From Deinococcus phoenicis (GTDB lineage Bacteria; Deinococcota; Deinococci; Deinococcales; Deinococcaceae): a DNA stretch of 64,000 nucleotides. The notes beneath the pieces are model-generated. The model did no database searches, had not been told where the DNA came from, and saw only the letters and a program-made list of their open reading frames with translations. Shown in pieces: positions 1 to 17,635 of the stretch. The stretch covers positions 1-64,000 of the forward strand of contig NZ_JHAC01000031.1 of the NCBI RefSeq assembly GCF_000599865.1, given 5' to 3'. Numbering within the stretch: the stretch's first letter is position 1; each line of letters starts with the position of its first letter. The position numbers and the translations under genes were made by a program.

Positions 1-414
1 TGGGAGTACGGCCTCATACCCCACCTTACGCCTCCGGCAACCTTTCTGCGCCCCGCCCTAACCGTCACCGGGGGCGGCCTCATCAACAGCGCGGCGGTCA
101 GTGACGGCGGGCAGGTGTGGTACGAGACCTACGGGCGGATCACGCGGGTCAACGCGGACGGCAGTTCGACCACCTTCGCGCCGGTCAACGGCAACACTTC
201 CAGCATCCTCGGGCTGGACCGGCAGCAACCGGGCCTCCTGTGGTTGCAGGGCAGCGGGGGCATCCTCCGCTTCGACACGGCGGACGCCAGCAGCCAGGTG
301 ATTCTGACCGACTGGGTACCGGCCAGCGCCCTGAACGCGGAGGGCGGCCTCACCTTCCTGACCCGGGAGACGGCAGGCGCCGAGGCGCGGTCCTACCTCA
401 GCACCCTGCGCTGA
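1..414 (+). CDS. C-terminal end of a beta-propeller-like protein (partial)
   Basis: Frame 1 is open from the first base of the window to a TGA at 412-414, so this is the 3' end of a gene that begins upstream (137 codons visible). The visible part alternates short hydrophobic strands with Gly/Asp turns (for example VWYETYGRITRVNADGS and LLWLQGSGGILRFD), a pattern seen in SMP-30/Vgb-type propeller blades. No catalytic residues can be identified in this fragment, so the function is unknown. It converges with the metallo-hydrolase gene that follows on the other strand. Confidence 0.6.
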   Translation, partial: WEYGLIPHLTPPATFLRPALTVTGGGLINSAAVSDGGQVWYETYGRITRVNADGSSTTFAPVNGNTSSILGLDRQQPGLLWLQGSGGILRFDTADASSQVILTDWVPASALNAEGGLTFLTRETAGAEARSYLSTLR

Positions 415-477
415 AGCCCCGCCGACAGGCAGCGCCCTGGTCCCCTTGAGGCGTCGGGGCGCTCTGTCCGGTCGGTC

Positions 478-1344
<867 letters not shown>

Positions 1345-1351
1345 GTCCGGC

Positions 1352-1357
1352 AGGATA
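1352..1357 (-). promoter_or_regulatory. Leaderless -10 box of the MBL hydrolase
   Basis: On the minus strand this reads TATCCT, followed by 7 nt and the ATG at 1344. It decides the start over the upstream TTG at 1410. Confidence 0.6.
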
Positions 1358-1449
1358 ATGGTCTCAGGGCCGAACGGTCGAACTGCCGGGGCCGTCAGAC
1401 GGTCAGACAATCAGACAGTTTGACCCGCCTTGACCCGCCATGCATGCTC

Positions 1450-1455
1450 TAGGGT
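1450..1455 (+). promoter_or_regulatory. Leaderless -10 box of the MFS transporter
   Basis: TAGGGT, 7 nt before the ATG at 1463. It is divergent from the MBL hydrolase promoter about 93 bp away. Confidence 0.55.
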
Positions 1456-1462
1456 AACGCCC

Positions 1463-2836
<1,374 letters not shown>

Positions 2837-2959
2837 AGGAAGGCCCGAGCAGGCGATGAAGCCCAGTTCACAGCCTGCCCATCCCGCTAACCCTTCCGGC
2901 AGGAAGACTGGCAGCACAACCCGGTCAGACAGGGCGGGTCGCAACCAGGGAGGCTGAGC

Positions 2960-3490
<531 letters not shown>

Positions 3491-3506
3491 GCCTGACCGC
3501 CAGAAG

Positions 3507-3540
3507 GTGCCCGCAGGTTCATCGCTGCGGGCACTTTCTT
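3507..3540 (+). terminator. Rho-independent terminator after the DUF892 gene
   Basis: A perfect 10-bp stem (GTGCCCGCAG at 3507-3516 with its complement at 3525-3534), an 8-nt loop, then TTTCTT. Confidence 0.9.
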
Positions 3541-3582
3541 CAGTTGGGCTTCAGCTGGCCCCGGTGCAGGGATGGCCTCCGA

Positions 3583-4382
3583 TCAGTCGCGGGAGCACCC
3601 CTGCCTGATGTCGGCGGCGAGCGCGGCCACGTCCTCGCCATCACGCACGGCATTGATAAAGGCGCTGCCCACCACCACGCCGTCGGCCACCTGCGCGACC
3701 TGATGGGCGGTCTGCCGGTCCTTCACGCCGAAGCCGACGGCAATGGGGACCCGGGCGTACAGCCGCGCCAGGGCCAGCATGGCGGGAACCTCGCCCAGCG
3801 CCGAACCCTCGCGCGCGCCCGTCACGCCCGTCACGCTGACGGCATAGAGAAATCCCGTGCAGGCCTCGGCCACCAGCTTCACCCGCTCGGGCGTGCTGGT
3901 GGGCGCGATCAGGAAGATGACGGCCAGACCGTGTTCGGCGGCCAGATCGGCGATCTCGATGTCCTGGTCGGGCGGCAGGTCGGGGAGAATCAGGCCGTCC
4001 ACCCCCGCCGCCTGGGCCAGACGCATGAACTCGCGCGGCCCGACGGCGTAGATGGGGTTCACGTAGGTCATCACCACGATGGGGGTGTCGTGGCGCTGAC
4101 GCAGGTCCCCCACCAGTTGCAGGGTACGCCGCGTACTCGTGCCCCCCGCCAGCGCCTGTTCGCTGGCCCGCTGGATGGTGGGGCCGTCGCCCAGCGGGTC
4201 GGAGTACGGAATGCCGACCTCCAGCAGATCGGCCTGGGCCAGCAGCGTGTCGGCTACCGCCGGAAATTCGGCGGCACTCGGATACCCGGCGGTGAGAAAG
4301 GGCATGAAGGCGGCGCGGCCTTCTGTCTGCGCGCGGGCAAAGGCCGCGTGAATGCGGGCGGCGCCCCGTGTGGTGGTGGCGG

Positions 4383-4386
<4 letters not shown>
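3583..4386 (-). CDS. trpA: Tryptophan synthase alpha subunit
   Basis: 267 aa, normal family length. It cleaves indole-3-glycerol phosphate to indole and glyceraldehyde-3-phosphate, passing indole to TrpB. The catalytic acids are visible: Glu56 in [11 protein letters not shown] and Asp67 in LGDGPT. The phosphate-binding GFGVKD motif is near residue 219. The ATG overlaps the trpB stop by 4 bp (ATGA), so the two are translationally coupled. No other trp genes are adjacent. Confidence 0.97.
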
Positions 4387-5642
<1,256 letters not shown>

Positions 5643-5649
5643 ATTTTTC

Positions 5650-5655
5650 AGAGTA
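5650..5655 (-). promoter_or_regulatory. Leaderless -10 box of trpB
   Basis: Reads TACTCT on the minus strand with 7 nt to the trpB ATG. Confidence 0.65.
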
Positions 5656-5664
5656 GAACGTTCG

Positions 5665-5682
5665 CCCTAACAGTTGTTAGGG
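5665..5682. promoter_or_regulatory. Palindromic operator candidate upstream of trpB
   Basis: CCCTAACAGTTGTTAGGG has perfect 7-bp arms around AGTT. It lies about 9-26 bp upstream of the trpB -10 box, covering the -35 position. Its CTAAC/GTTAG half-sites match those upstream of the carboxylase gene (55486-55499) and scoA (58189-58204). Confidence 0.55.
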
Positions 5683-5699
5683 AAACTTAGACAGGCGGT

Positions 5700-5707
<8 letters not shown>
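5683..5707 (-). terminator. Hairpin at the gluQRS stop codon
   Basis: Perfect 10-bp stem AAACTTAGAC with a 5-nt loop. It spans the gluQRS stop and ends in TTT on the minus strand. It may terminate gluQRS transcription before trpB, or be a second operator; sequence alone does not decide. Confidence 0.4.
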
Positions 5708-6647
<940 letters not shown>

Positions 6648-6681
6648 GAAATCAGGCTAGCTCAGGCCAGCGCGGCATCAT

Positions 6682-6921
6682 ATGCCCATGACCGCAGACC
6701 GCCTGCAAACCCTCCTCCATGCCGAGACGTACTGGACCGCGCGGGCGCTGCGGGAGCAGGGCAGCCGCTTTTACCGGGCGCTGGGCGAGGCGCTGGAGGC
6801 CGCCGACCTGGGCAACCGCCGCCGCATCTACGCCGCCTGGACCGACGAACTCTGGGAGTTCTACGAGCGGGGCTTGCGTCTGGAGGCCGCAGAGCGGGAA
6901 GGGGCCGCCGGCGAGGGCTGA
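6682..6921 (+). CDS. Small hypothetical protein
   Basis: 79 codons, or 77 if the ATG at 6688 is used. It is acidic and helical with aromatic residues (AETYWTARALREQGSRFYRAL, then RIYAAWTDELWEFYERGL). There are no membrane segments or known motifs. Amino acid use looks like a real soluble protein rather than a shadow frame. It is divergent from gluQRS and its 3' end overlaps the end of the convergent hypothetical gene by about 60 bp, so one of the two may be wrong. Confidence 0.55.
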   Translation: MPMTADRLQTLLHAETYWTARALREQGSRFYRALGEALEAADLGNRRRIYAAWTDELWEFYERGLRLEAAEREGAAGEG

Positions 6922-7124
6922 CCAATCAGAGCGTAGAGGGCCTCGCGCGCTACCACCCGCAGGCTGGCGAAGGCGCCCACCGATTCCGTCCCGGTTTGCG
7001 CCTGCCCCGTCTGCCGCAGATTTCGTTTCCGTTCCGCCCGGCTCTGCCCCGGCACCGGCTGGCCGATCAGCGCGAGGAACAGTTGCGTGAGCAGGGTCCG
7101 GAGGGCACGGAACATGGCGTTCAT
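6861..7124 (-). CDS. Hypothetical protein with duplicated ALIGQP motif
   Basis: 87 codons from the ATG at 7124 (a second ATG lies at 7115). Two copies of a segment ending in ALIGQP (FLALIGQPVPG near residue 17 and LYALIGQPSPA near 60) suggest an internal duplication of a short amphipathic helix. The tail is Arg/Ser-rich and may be poorly conserved. No family is recognised. It is divergent from the PIG-L gene and overlaps the end of the upstream small gene. Confidence 0.4.
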   Translation of the reverse strand: MNAMFRALRTLLTQLFLALIGQPVPGQSRAERKRNLRQTGQAQTGTESVGAFASLRVVAREALYALIGQPSPAAPSRSAASRRKPRS

Positions 7125-7163
7125 GGTCCCGTTACGGCGGCCTGCTCCCGGACGTTCCCGGCG

Positions 7164-7169
7164 TACACT
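7164..7169 (+). promoter_or_regulatory. Leaderless -10 box of the PIG-L deacetylase
   Basis: TACACT, 7 nt before the ATG at 7177; it selects this start over in-frame upstream codons. Confidence 0.65.
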
Positions 7170-7176
7170 GCCGCGC

Positions 7177-8010
7177 ATGACCCCAGAGCCACAGGCGACC
7201 CTTCTGGCCGTGTTCGCGCACCCCGACGACGAGGCCTTCAGCGTCGGCGGCACCCTCACCCACTATGCCCGGCGGGGCGTGCGGGTGGTGCTGGCGTGCG
7301 CCACGCGCGGCGAGGCGGGCAAGATCACCGTGCCGGGGATGACCGTGGACGACCTGGGCCAGCAGCGCGAACAGGAATTGCGGGCCGCCTGCCGCGCCCT
7401 GGAGATTCCCGAACCCGTCTTTCTGGACTACCACGACTCGGGCCGCTACGAGCGCACCCGGTACGATGATCCCCTGGCACTGATGAACGTGAACCCGCTG
7501 GACGTGGAGGTCAGGCTGCGCGCGCTGATCGCGGACGTGCAGCCGCAGGTGATGGTGACCTTCGACCCGCACGGCGCGTATGGCCACGTGGACCACCTCC
7601 AGATTCACCGGGCCGCGACCGCCGCTTTTTTCAGCAGCGGGCACCTGCCGGGCGGCGGACCGCAGCGGCTGTACTACACGGCGCTGACGCACGCGGCGGC
7701 AGAAGGCCTGGCGCGGATGGGCCAGGACCTCGACCCCCTGGTGTACGGGGTCAGCGAGGGCACCGTGGCCGTCCGCATGAACGTCGCCGCCTACGCGGAG
7801 AACAAGAAGGCGGCGCTGGCCGCCCACGGCACCCAGACCGGCCAAACCAGCCTGTTGGGCCGCATGACGCCCCAGGAACGCGCGGCGCTGGAAACGCGGC
7901 TGCTGGGCACCGAGAGCTTCAGCATCGGCGGCACGCGCACAGCCATAGAGCAGTATCCATTGCGTGGTCTGTTCGGCGGCCTGCCGGGGTACGGGGAGCT
8001 GGACGCCTGA
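7177..8010 (+). CDS. PIG-L/LmbE-family N-acetylglucosaminyl deacetylase
   Basis: 277 aa, a predicted zinc-dependent deacetylase. The signature HPDDE is at residues 15-19 and the third metal ligand lies in HVDHLQIHRA near residue 140. In Firmicutes the BshB members act in bacillithiol synthesis and other members act on GlcNAc conjugates. Deinococcus makes bacillithiol, so BshB is a reasonable but unproven guess. The leaderless promoter box lies just upstream. It is separated from the convergent Roadblock operon by a GC-rich hairpin. Confidence 0.88.
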   Translation: MTPEPQATLLAVFAHPDDEAFSVGGTLTHYARRGVRVVLACATRGEAGKITVPGMTVDDLGQQREQELRAACRALEIPEPVFLDYHDSGRYERTRYDDPLALMNVNPLDVEVRLRALIADVQPQVMVTFDPHGAYGHVDHLQIHRAATAAFFSSGHLPGGGPQRLYYTALTHAAAEGLARMGQDLDPLVYGVSEGTVAVRMNVAAYAENKKAALAAHGTQTGQTSLLGRMTPQERAALETRLLGTESFSIGGTRTAIEQYPLRGLFGGLPGYGELDA

Positions 8011-8015
8011 GGGCA

Positions 8016-8057
8016 GGTGGCGCGGAGGCGGTCCTTCAGGCCGGTCGCCGCGCCACC
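8016..8057. terminator. Hairpin between convergent PIG-L and Roadblock genes
   Basis: GGTGGCGCGG at 8016-8025 pairs perfectly with CCGCGCCACC at 8048-8057. No clear T-run follows, so it is a possible bidirectional terminator only. Confidence 0.4.
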
Positions 8058-8064
8058 CGCGCCT

Positions 8065-8364
8065 CTACCCCAGCAGCCGCCGCACGGCGAAGCGCACCCG
8101 GCCCAGGCTGTCCACCTGGTCGAAGGCGGTCAGTAACACCTGATTGCCGTGCGGCGTGAGCAGAATCGGGCCGCCCTCCATGTCCAGCAGCAGGTCTTGC
8201 CACTCGCTCTGGCCCAGCGCCGCCTGGAGACTGCCGATCACGGCGCGCCCGATCTGGACCACACTGATGTCGGCCCCGCTGCCCGCACTGGTCACGATGC
8301 TGCCCGCCGGGTCGAGCAGCGCGACGTGCCGGACGCCGCGCACTTCCAGAAGCTGCTGTATCAT
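8065..8364 (-). CDS. Roadblock/LC7-domain protein (third of three)
   Basis: 99 aa, a single Roadblock/LC7 fold: IQQLLEVRGVRHVALLDPAGSIV at the start, then a central helix (ISVVQIGRAVIGSLQAALG) and strands ending GRVRFAVRRLLG. Roadblock proteins such as MglB act as dimers that control small Ras-like GTPases. The start overlaps the previous gene's stop by 4 bp. It is last in a three-gene coupled operon, and no GTPase gene is adjacent. Confidence 0.8.
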   Translation of the reverse strand: MIQQLLEVRGVRHVALLDPAGSIVTSAGSGADISVVQIGRAVIGSLQAALGQSEWQDLLLDMEGGPILLTPHGNQVLLTAFDQVDSLGRVRFAVRRLLG

Positions 8365-8704
8365 GCCTGCTCCGCGCGGGGCAGGTCGGTGAGTTCCAGC
8401 GCGAGGCGGGCCAGGTGCTGCTGCGCGGCGCGCGTGTCGTGCCCGCGCGTGAGGGCCACGCCGAGGATGAAGTCCCCGCTGGTCACGGCCACCACCTCAA
8501 CCCGCTCGCTGGTAAAGGCGATGCGGGTGACGTTCCCGGCTCCCAGGCGGCGGCCCGTCCGGTCCAGGCCCACGCGCAGGGAGGCGAGTTCGGCGGCCAG
8601 GGCGTCGCCGCCCTCACCGATCAGTTCGACCGGCAGCCCGTCCGGGCCGACCAGGGTGCTGGCGATCACGCCCGGGACGGCGCGCAGGGGATCAAGTCTG
8701 CCTC

Positions 8705-8708
<4 letters not shown>
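8361..8708 (-). CDS. Roadblock/LC7-domain protein (second of three)
   Basis: 115 aa starting at a GTG (8708) that overlaps the stop of the upstream gene as GTGA. It carries the Roadblock pattern: LRAVPGVIASTLVGPDGLPVELIG, then a long helix, then RIAFTSERVEVVAVTSGDFILGVAL. Translational coupling on both sides strongly supports the GTG start, because the longer open frame upstream is only a shadow of the first gene. Confidence 0.78.
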
Positions 8709-9055
<347 letters not shown>

Positions 9056-9062
9056 CACGGCG

Positions 9063-9068
9063 ATGATA
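9063..9068 (-). promoter_or_regulatory. Leaderless -10 box of the Roadblock operon
   Basis: TATCAT on the minus strand, 7 nt before the ATG at 9055. Confidence 0.6.
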
Positions 9069-9126
9069 GGACGCGGGATAAAGCAAAACTCTCACAAGTG
9101 GGGTGACGGAACCGGGGGCGGCCGCT

Positions 9127-9825
9127 TCAGGCTGTCCCGGCTCCCGGTCCAGACTTCAGCCGCTCGCGCAGCCGCTCCTGTTCCGCCCCGCTGAAGCCAT
9201 ACGCGCAGAGGTACGGCCCCACGCCGCCCCAGCCCGCGTCCAGATAGGCCAGGGCCGCCAGGATGTCGGCGGGGCGGGAGGCGACGAAGGGTTCGGCCTT
9301 CGCCCAGGCTTCCGGCGTTTTCCTGGCTCTGGCGGCGGCGTAGAAGGCCAGCAGCTCCGGCCCACTCGCCGCGTAATCAGCGGCGATCTCCTCACGTGGC
9401 ACGCCCGCCAGCTCCAGACACAGGGCCACGATCAGCCCAGTACGGTCCTTCCCCGCGTGACAGTGCAGCAGCACCGGGCCGGGCGGCGCGTCCAGAATCG
9501 CCCCCAGGATGGTGACGATCTGGTTCGCGGCGTGGTCAAGATGGGCGCGGTAGTGGTCGGCGTTGCTCCGCGCCCCCGCACTGGCGGTATTCAGTTCGCG
9601 GTTCCGGTACGGCAGCAGCGGCAGATTCAGGTATTCGGCCCGCCCCAGGAAAGGTGGCGGCTCCAGGGCGCGTTCGGCGCGATTCCGCAGGTCTAGGATG
9701 CGCGCCATTCCACTGGCGAGGACTTCCCCTCTCCCCCGCTCGCTCAGGCGGCTGAGGTTGCCGCTGCGCCACAGGCCGGGCAGTGGGCGGCGAACGTTCA
9801 GGGCACCGTCAGGCACATCAGGCAT
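9127..9825 (-). CDS. Tyrosine/dual-specificity protein phosphatase
   Basis: 232 aa. The phosphatase loop HCHAGKDRTG (Cys-x5-Arg) lies near residue 120, preceded by a WRSGNLSRL substrate region and an ILDLRN strand near residue 40. This matches the bacterial tyrosine phosphatases of the Y_phosphatase3 type, which remove phosphate from tyrosine residues or lipids. Start is the ATG at 9825; an upstream CAAGAT at 6 nt is a weak -10. It is divergent from gyrA. Confidence 0.87.
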   Translation of the reverse strand: MPDVPDGALNVRRPLPGLWRSGNLSRLSERGRGEVLASGMARILDLRNRAERALEPPPFLGRAEYLNLPLLPYRNRELNTASAGARSNADHYRAHLDHAANQIVTILGAILDAPPGPVLLHCHAGKDRTGLIVALCLELAGVPREEIAADYAASGPELLAFYAAARARKTPEAWAKAEPFVASRPADILAALAYLDAGWGGVGPYLCAYGFSGAEQERLRERLKSGPGAGTA

Positions 9826-9951
9826 CCGCGCATCTTGGGCGCTGAACGGCCGGAGGAAACACCCCCTCCGCTTCCTGTTTTTGGCGTCCCGGTGCGGTAG
9901 AATGTCAGCAGTAGAGGGAGTGGGAGCCGTTACGTCATTAGCATAATGTGG

Positions 9952-9957
9952 TATACT
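9952..9957 (+). promoter_or_regulatory. gyrA promoter -10 box
   Basis: TATACT, with transcription expected to begin near 9964 and leave a leader of about 95 nt. A clear -35 is not seen 17 bp upstream. Confidence 0.5.
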
Positions 9958-10056
9958 CATTCCATCCCCGGCACGCCCTAGCGGTTGGCGCTGGCGGGCC
10001 TCTTTCCCCCTTGTCGTCAGCGGGTTTTCCTCCGTCTGACGCGGATTGACTGGAGC

Positions 10057-12489
<2,433 letters not shown>

Positions 12490-12511
12490 GCCCACCCGAG
12501 GCCTCAGGAAT

Positions 12512-12544
12512 GCCCGGCCCAGGTGGTCGGGCGCTTCTTTTTGG
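12512..12544 (+). terminator. gyrA terminator
   Basis: GCCCGGCC at 12512-12519 pairs with GGTCGGGC at 12525-12532 (one G-T pair), followed by GCTTCTTTTT. Confidence 0.8.
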
Positions 12545-12718
12545 CCGGGTCGCCCCATATCCGCATGGCCTTTACCCCACTTCTTCCCCGCTTTCTGGAA
12601 GCCAGGCCCGATGAGCCGCAGGTGAGCGAGGGGGCCGCCTGAGCCGGGTCTTTTTGGTTGACATGGAGCGACTTTTCAACCCGCCCCGGACTGTCGAGCT
12701 TCGTAAGCTAAACGATGA

Positions 12719-12764
<46 letters not shown>

Positions 12765-12824
12765 GTGACCTGTACCGGGATGTCCCCGGCCCCCGAGAAC
12801 CCAACGCCCAGGAGGCGAGCCACA

Positions 12825-13445
<621 letters not shown>

Positions 13446-13468
13446 TCTTCCGCCCCGCGTTCCAGACT

Positions 13469-13494
13469 GCCCGGTCCACGCCGGGCGGTTTTTC
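13469..13494 (+). terminator. Terminator after the Crp/Fnr regulator
   Basis: GCCCGG / CCGGGC stem with a 6-nt loop, followed by GGTTTTTC. Confidence 0.8.
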
Positions 13495-13570
13495 GTTGGG
13501 CCGAGGCCATGCCGCGAAACCCGGCCGGACCCGTCCAGATTCCGGGGACAGTGGGGCCAGGCCCGCCCGC

Positions 13571-13576
13571 TACACT
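13571..13576 (+). promoter_or_regulatory. Leaderless -10 box of the FprA-type reductase
   Basis: TACACT, 7 nt before the ATG at 13584. It excludes the longer in-frame start at 13509. Confidence 0.65.
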
Positions 13577-13583
13577 CACCCTG

Positions 13584-14984
13584 ATGACGACCTCTTCCTC
13601 ACTGGCCCAGCAGCACTTTTCCCCCGAGCGGCCCCTGCGGGTCGCGGTGATCGGCAGCGGCCCCAGCGGCGTCTATGCGGCGGAGGCCCTGCTCAAACAG
13701 ACCGCCGTGCCCGCCGAGGTGGACGTGTTCGACCGCCTCCCCACCCCCTACGGCCTGGTGCGCTACGGCGTGGCCCCCGACCACCTCACCATCAAGAGTG
13801 TCACGAAGGGCTTCGAGAAGACCCTCTCCGACCCGCGCGTGCGGTTCCTGGGCAACGTGGAATTCGGCACCGACCTGACGCACGCGGAAGCCCGCGCCCA
13901 CTACGACGCCATCATCTACACCGTGGGCGCGTCCTCGGACCGCCGCCTGGGCATCCCCGGCGAGGACCTGCGGGGCAGCATGAGCGCCACCGAGTTCGTC
14001 GCCTGGTACAACGGCCACCCCGACGCCGCCGCGCGCGAGATGGTGCTGAACGCGACCGGCGTGGCGGTGGTCGGTGTGGGCAATGTGGCGCTGGACGTGA
14101 GCCGCATTCTGGTCAAGACGCCAGCCGAACTGCGTGAAAGCGACATCGCCGCGCACGCCCTGGGCGCGCTGGAACACAGCCCCGTGAAGGACGTTTGGGT
14201 GCTGGGCCGCCGGGGCGCGGCACAGGCCAAGTTCACGACCAAGGAGCTGCGCGAGTTCGGGGAACTGAGCGGGGCCGATCCGGTCGTGAAGCCGGAGGAA
14301 GTCCAGCCCGACGAGGCCGCCGAGGCCCTGATCACCGACAACGTGGTGAAGAAGAATCTGGAAGTGCTGCGGGACTTCGCGGGCCGCACGCCGGAGGGCA
14401 AGGACCGCCGCATCCACCTGCGGTTCCTGGTGTCCCCCGTCGAGATTCTGGACGATGGGCAGGGCAACGTGGCGGGCCTGAAGGTCGAGCGCAACCGCCT
14501 GGACGACCAGGGCAACGCGGTCGGGGCCGGCGAGTACGAGACGCTACCGGTCCAGATGGTGCTGCGGTCGGTCGGCTACAGGGGCGTGGCGCTGCCGGAT
14601 GTGCCGTTCGACGAGAAGCGCGGCGTGATTCCCAACCTGGAAGGCCGGGTGGAGGGCCGGGCGGGCGAGTACACGGCGGGCTGGATCAAACGCGGCCCCA
14701 GCGGCGTGATCGGCACCAACCGCAAGGACGCGGTGGACACCGTGGCGCACCTGCTGACCGATGCCCAGGCCGGAGCACTGCCGGCGGCACCCCAGCCCAC
14801 CCGCGCGGCGGTGGACGCCCTCCTGAGCAGCAAGGGCGTGGACGTGTACACCTTCCCCGACTGGCAGAGCCTCGACGCGCACGAACTCGCGCAGGGCGAA
14901 ACGCAGGGCCGTCCGCGCGCCAAGGTCGTGCACAAGCACGAGATGCTGACGCACCGCAAGGAGAGCCAGAAGGCAGAACGCTGA
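13584..14984 (+). CDS. FprA/adrenodoxin-reductase-type ferredoxin-NADP reductase
   Basis: 466 aa flavoprotein that transfers electrons between NADPH and ferredoxin. The FAD GxGPSG motif (IGSGPSGVYAAE) is near residue 20, followed by the family block DVFDRLPTPYGLVRYGVAPDH (about 48-68). The NADP motif GVGNVALDVSR is near residue 162. The C-terminal GWIKRGPSGVIGTN is the conserved end of this family. A weak 5-bp hairpin with a T-run (15014-15035) follows. A second, unrelated type of ferredoxin reductase is next. Confidence 0.93.
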   Translation: MTTSSSLAQQHFSPERPLRVAVIGSGPSGVYAAEALLKQTAVPAEVDVFDRLPTPYGLVRYGVAPDHLTIKSVTKGFEKTLSDPRVRFLGNVEFGTDLTHAEARAHYDAIIYTVGASSDRRLGIPGEDLRGSMSATEFVAWYNGHPDAAAREMVLNATGVAVVGVGNVALDVSRILVKTPAELRESDIAAHALGALEHSPVKDVWVLGRRGAAQAKFTTKELREFGELSGADPVVKPEEVQPDEAAEALITDNVVKKNLEVLRDFAGRTPEGKDRRIHLRFLVSPVEILDDGQGNVAGLKVERNRLDDQGNAVGAGEYETLPVQMVLRSVGYRGVALPDVPFDEKRGVIPNLEGRVEGRAGEYTAGWIKRGPSGVIGTNRKDAVDTVAHLLTDAQAGALPAAPQPTRAAVDALLSSKGVDVYTFPDWQSLDAHELAQGETQGRPRAKVVHKHEMLTHRKESQKAER

Positions 14985-15013
14985 AGCCCGGAGGCCGGAA
15001 CCGCAAGCAAAGG

Positions 15014-15035
15014 CCGGGGCTTCCCGGTCTTTTTG
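15014..15035 (+). terminator. Weak terminator between the two reductase genes
   Basis: CCGGG / CCCGG stem with a GCTT loop, then TCTTTTTG. Confidence 0.5.
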
Positions 15036-15063
15036 CCCTTTGCCTTCTGGCATACTCCCTGCC

Positions 15064-16098
<1,035 letters not shown>

Positions 16099-16163
16099 GA
16101 CCGATGCGCTGTCTGTAGCCCAGACGGCCCCGCTTCATTCCAGACGGCGAAAGCTGCCCCACA

Positions 16164-16403
16164 TCAGACCACGAAGGCCCGCACGCCGCGCTCCTGGCAG
16201 GCCCGCAGGAGATGCTGGCGGGTGGCGGCGACCACCTCCGGGTCCGGGTGGGCCAGCGTCAGGACGGTCCGGGCGTGGCCTGCCGCGTCCGTGCCGCTCC
16301 GGGCACTCAGGGCCGCCCCGCCGGGCGTGGCGAGCAGGGCGGCGAGGGTCACCCCGTCCGGGGTTCCCACCAGTGTCAGGTACTCCCGGACCTCCTCCCC
16401 CAT
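16164..16403 (-). CDS. Hypothetical protein, last gene of a four-gene operon
   Basis: 79 aa, soluble, with no motif recognised. Composition (EEVREYLTLVGTPDGVTLAALLATPGG, then LLRACQERGVRAFVV) looks like a small alpha/beta protein. The ATG overlaps the stop of the DJ-1-like gene by 4 bp, which supports both its reality and its start. Confidence 0.65.
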   Translation of the reverse strand: MGEEVREYLTLVGTPDGVTLAALLATPGGAALSARSGTDAAGHARTVLTLAHPDPEVVAATRQHLLRACQERGVRAFVV

Positions 16404-16975
16404 CAGGCGTGGCCCAGGCGGCGAGCGGCTTCGCGGGCCGCGTCCTCCCCCCAGACCTGCGCGGCAACGGCCAGGGCCGCGTGCAGGGCCGGCAGGCCAC
16501 CGGGCGTGGTGGTCAGGGAACCGTCGGTGGCGACCTCGCCGGGGCGCACCTCGTCCGGGGCGTACCCCCAGAGCGTGTCGGTGAGGTCGGCGGGGCCACC
16601 GACCACCCGGCCCCTGAGGGTGCCCGCGTCGCCCAGCAGCAGCAGGCCGCTGCCGCTCGCGCCGGTGGGGAGGGCCGCGTGGCGGGTCAGGAAGGCCCGC
16701 AGGAGGGGATCACGCGCAGCCTTCTGGGCACCGGGGCCGCCCGGCAGGAGCAGCGCGGCGGGTTCGGGGAGCGCCGCGTACAGCACGTGCGGGGTACTCA
16801 CCAGCCCTCCGGCGGTCACGATGCTGGCCCGCGAGCGGTTTACCGTGCGGGTCGCGCCCTCGCCCCCGCACAGGCGGCACACGGCGACCATAATGCCCAG
16901 TTCCAGTTCGCTGACGCCCGCATAGACGGGAAGAGCGACGACGGGACCTTCCTGAACGTCGGGCGAGGCGGTCAT
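16403..16975 (-). CDS. DJ-1/PfpI-like protein
   Basis: 190 aa. It has the class I glutamine-amidotransferase-like order of this superfamily: an N-terminal VVALPVYAGVSELELGIMVAV segment, a VSTPHVLYAALPEPAALLLPGG segment (about 80-100), then GSGLLLLGDAGTLRG where DJ-1/PfpI proteins carry the nucleophile elbow. The usual Cys is replaced by Gly-Asp (LLGDAG), so it may be a non-enzymatic or ligand-binding member. ATGA overlaps join it to the genes on both sides. Confidence 0.72.
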   Translation of the reverse strand: MTASPDVQEGPVVALPVYAGVSELELGIMVAVCRLCGGEGATRTVNRSRASIVTAGGLVSTPHVLYAALPEPAALLLPGGPGAQKAARDPLLRAFLTRHAALPTGASGSGLLLLGDAGTLRGRVVGGPADLTDTLWGYAPDEVRPGEVATDGSLTTTPGGLPALHAALAVAAQVWGEDAAREAARRLGHA

Positions 16976-17183
16976 GGCCGGAGAGGTTGAACGCGGTACA
17001 CGCGGCGTGTGTCCGGCGGGCCGACCTCGCCGCGTTCGAGCAGCCGGGTGATCACGTCGTCCGGCAGGCGCTCGATCCGTATCAGGTAGGCGCGCAGGGT
17101 GCCGGCACTGTCGAAGCGGCGGGGATGGGGATCGTCCGCCACCCGCAGGTCCAGCCACGCAATCCCGGTGGCCGCCGCGCCGC

Positions 17184-17187
<4 letters not shown>
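16972..17187 (-). CDS. Small hypothetical protein of the DJ-1 operon
   Basis: 71 aa with an unremarkable soluble composition (WLDLRVADDPHPRRFDSAGTLRAYLIRIERLPDDVITRLLERG). No family is recognised. It overlaps both neighbours by ATGA, so it is very likely translated as part of the four-gene unit. Confidence 0.65.
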
Positions 17188-17546
<359 letters not shown>

Positions 17547-17554
17547 CGTTCCGC

Positions 17555-17560
17555 AGCATA
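17555..17560 (-). promoter_or_regulatory. Leaderless -10 box of the DJ-1-like operon
   Basis: TATGCT on the minus strand, 8 nt before the ATG at 17546. Confidence 0.5.
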
Positions 17561-17635
17561 CCTGCTCCGGGCAGGTGGGGCAGCAGGTGGGACAGGCGCA
17601 TGAGGGACCGTTCAAGGCCCGGGCTGGGGGTAAGC

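Noticed and set aside
12564..12641. Possible 25-aa gene (MAFTPLLPRF...) between gyrA and the Crp/Fnr gene
   Set aside because: No TANNNT box at the right distance, no ribosome site and no hairpin terminator, unlike the 34-aa gene at 52254.
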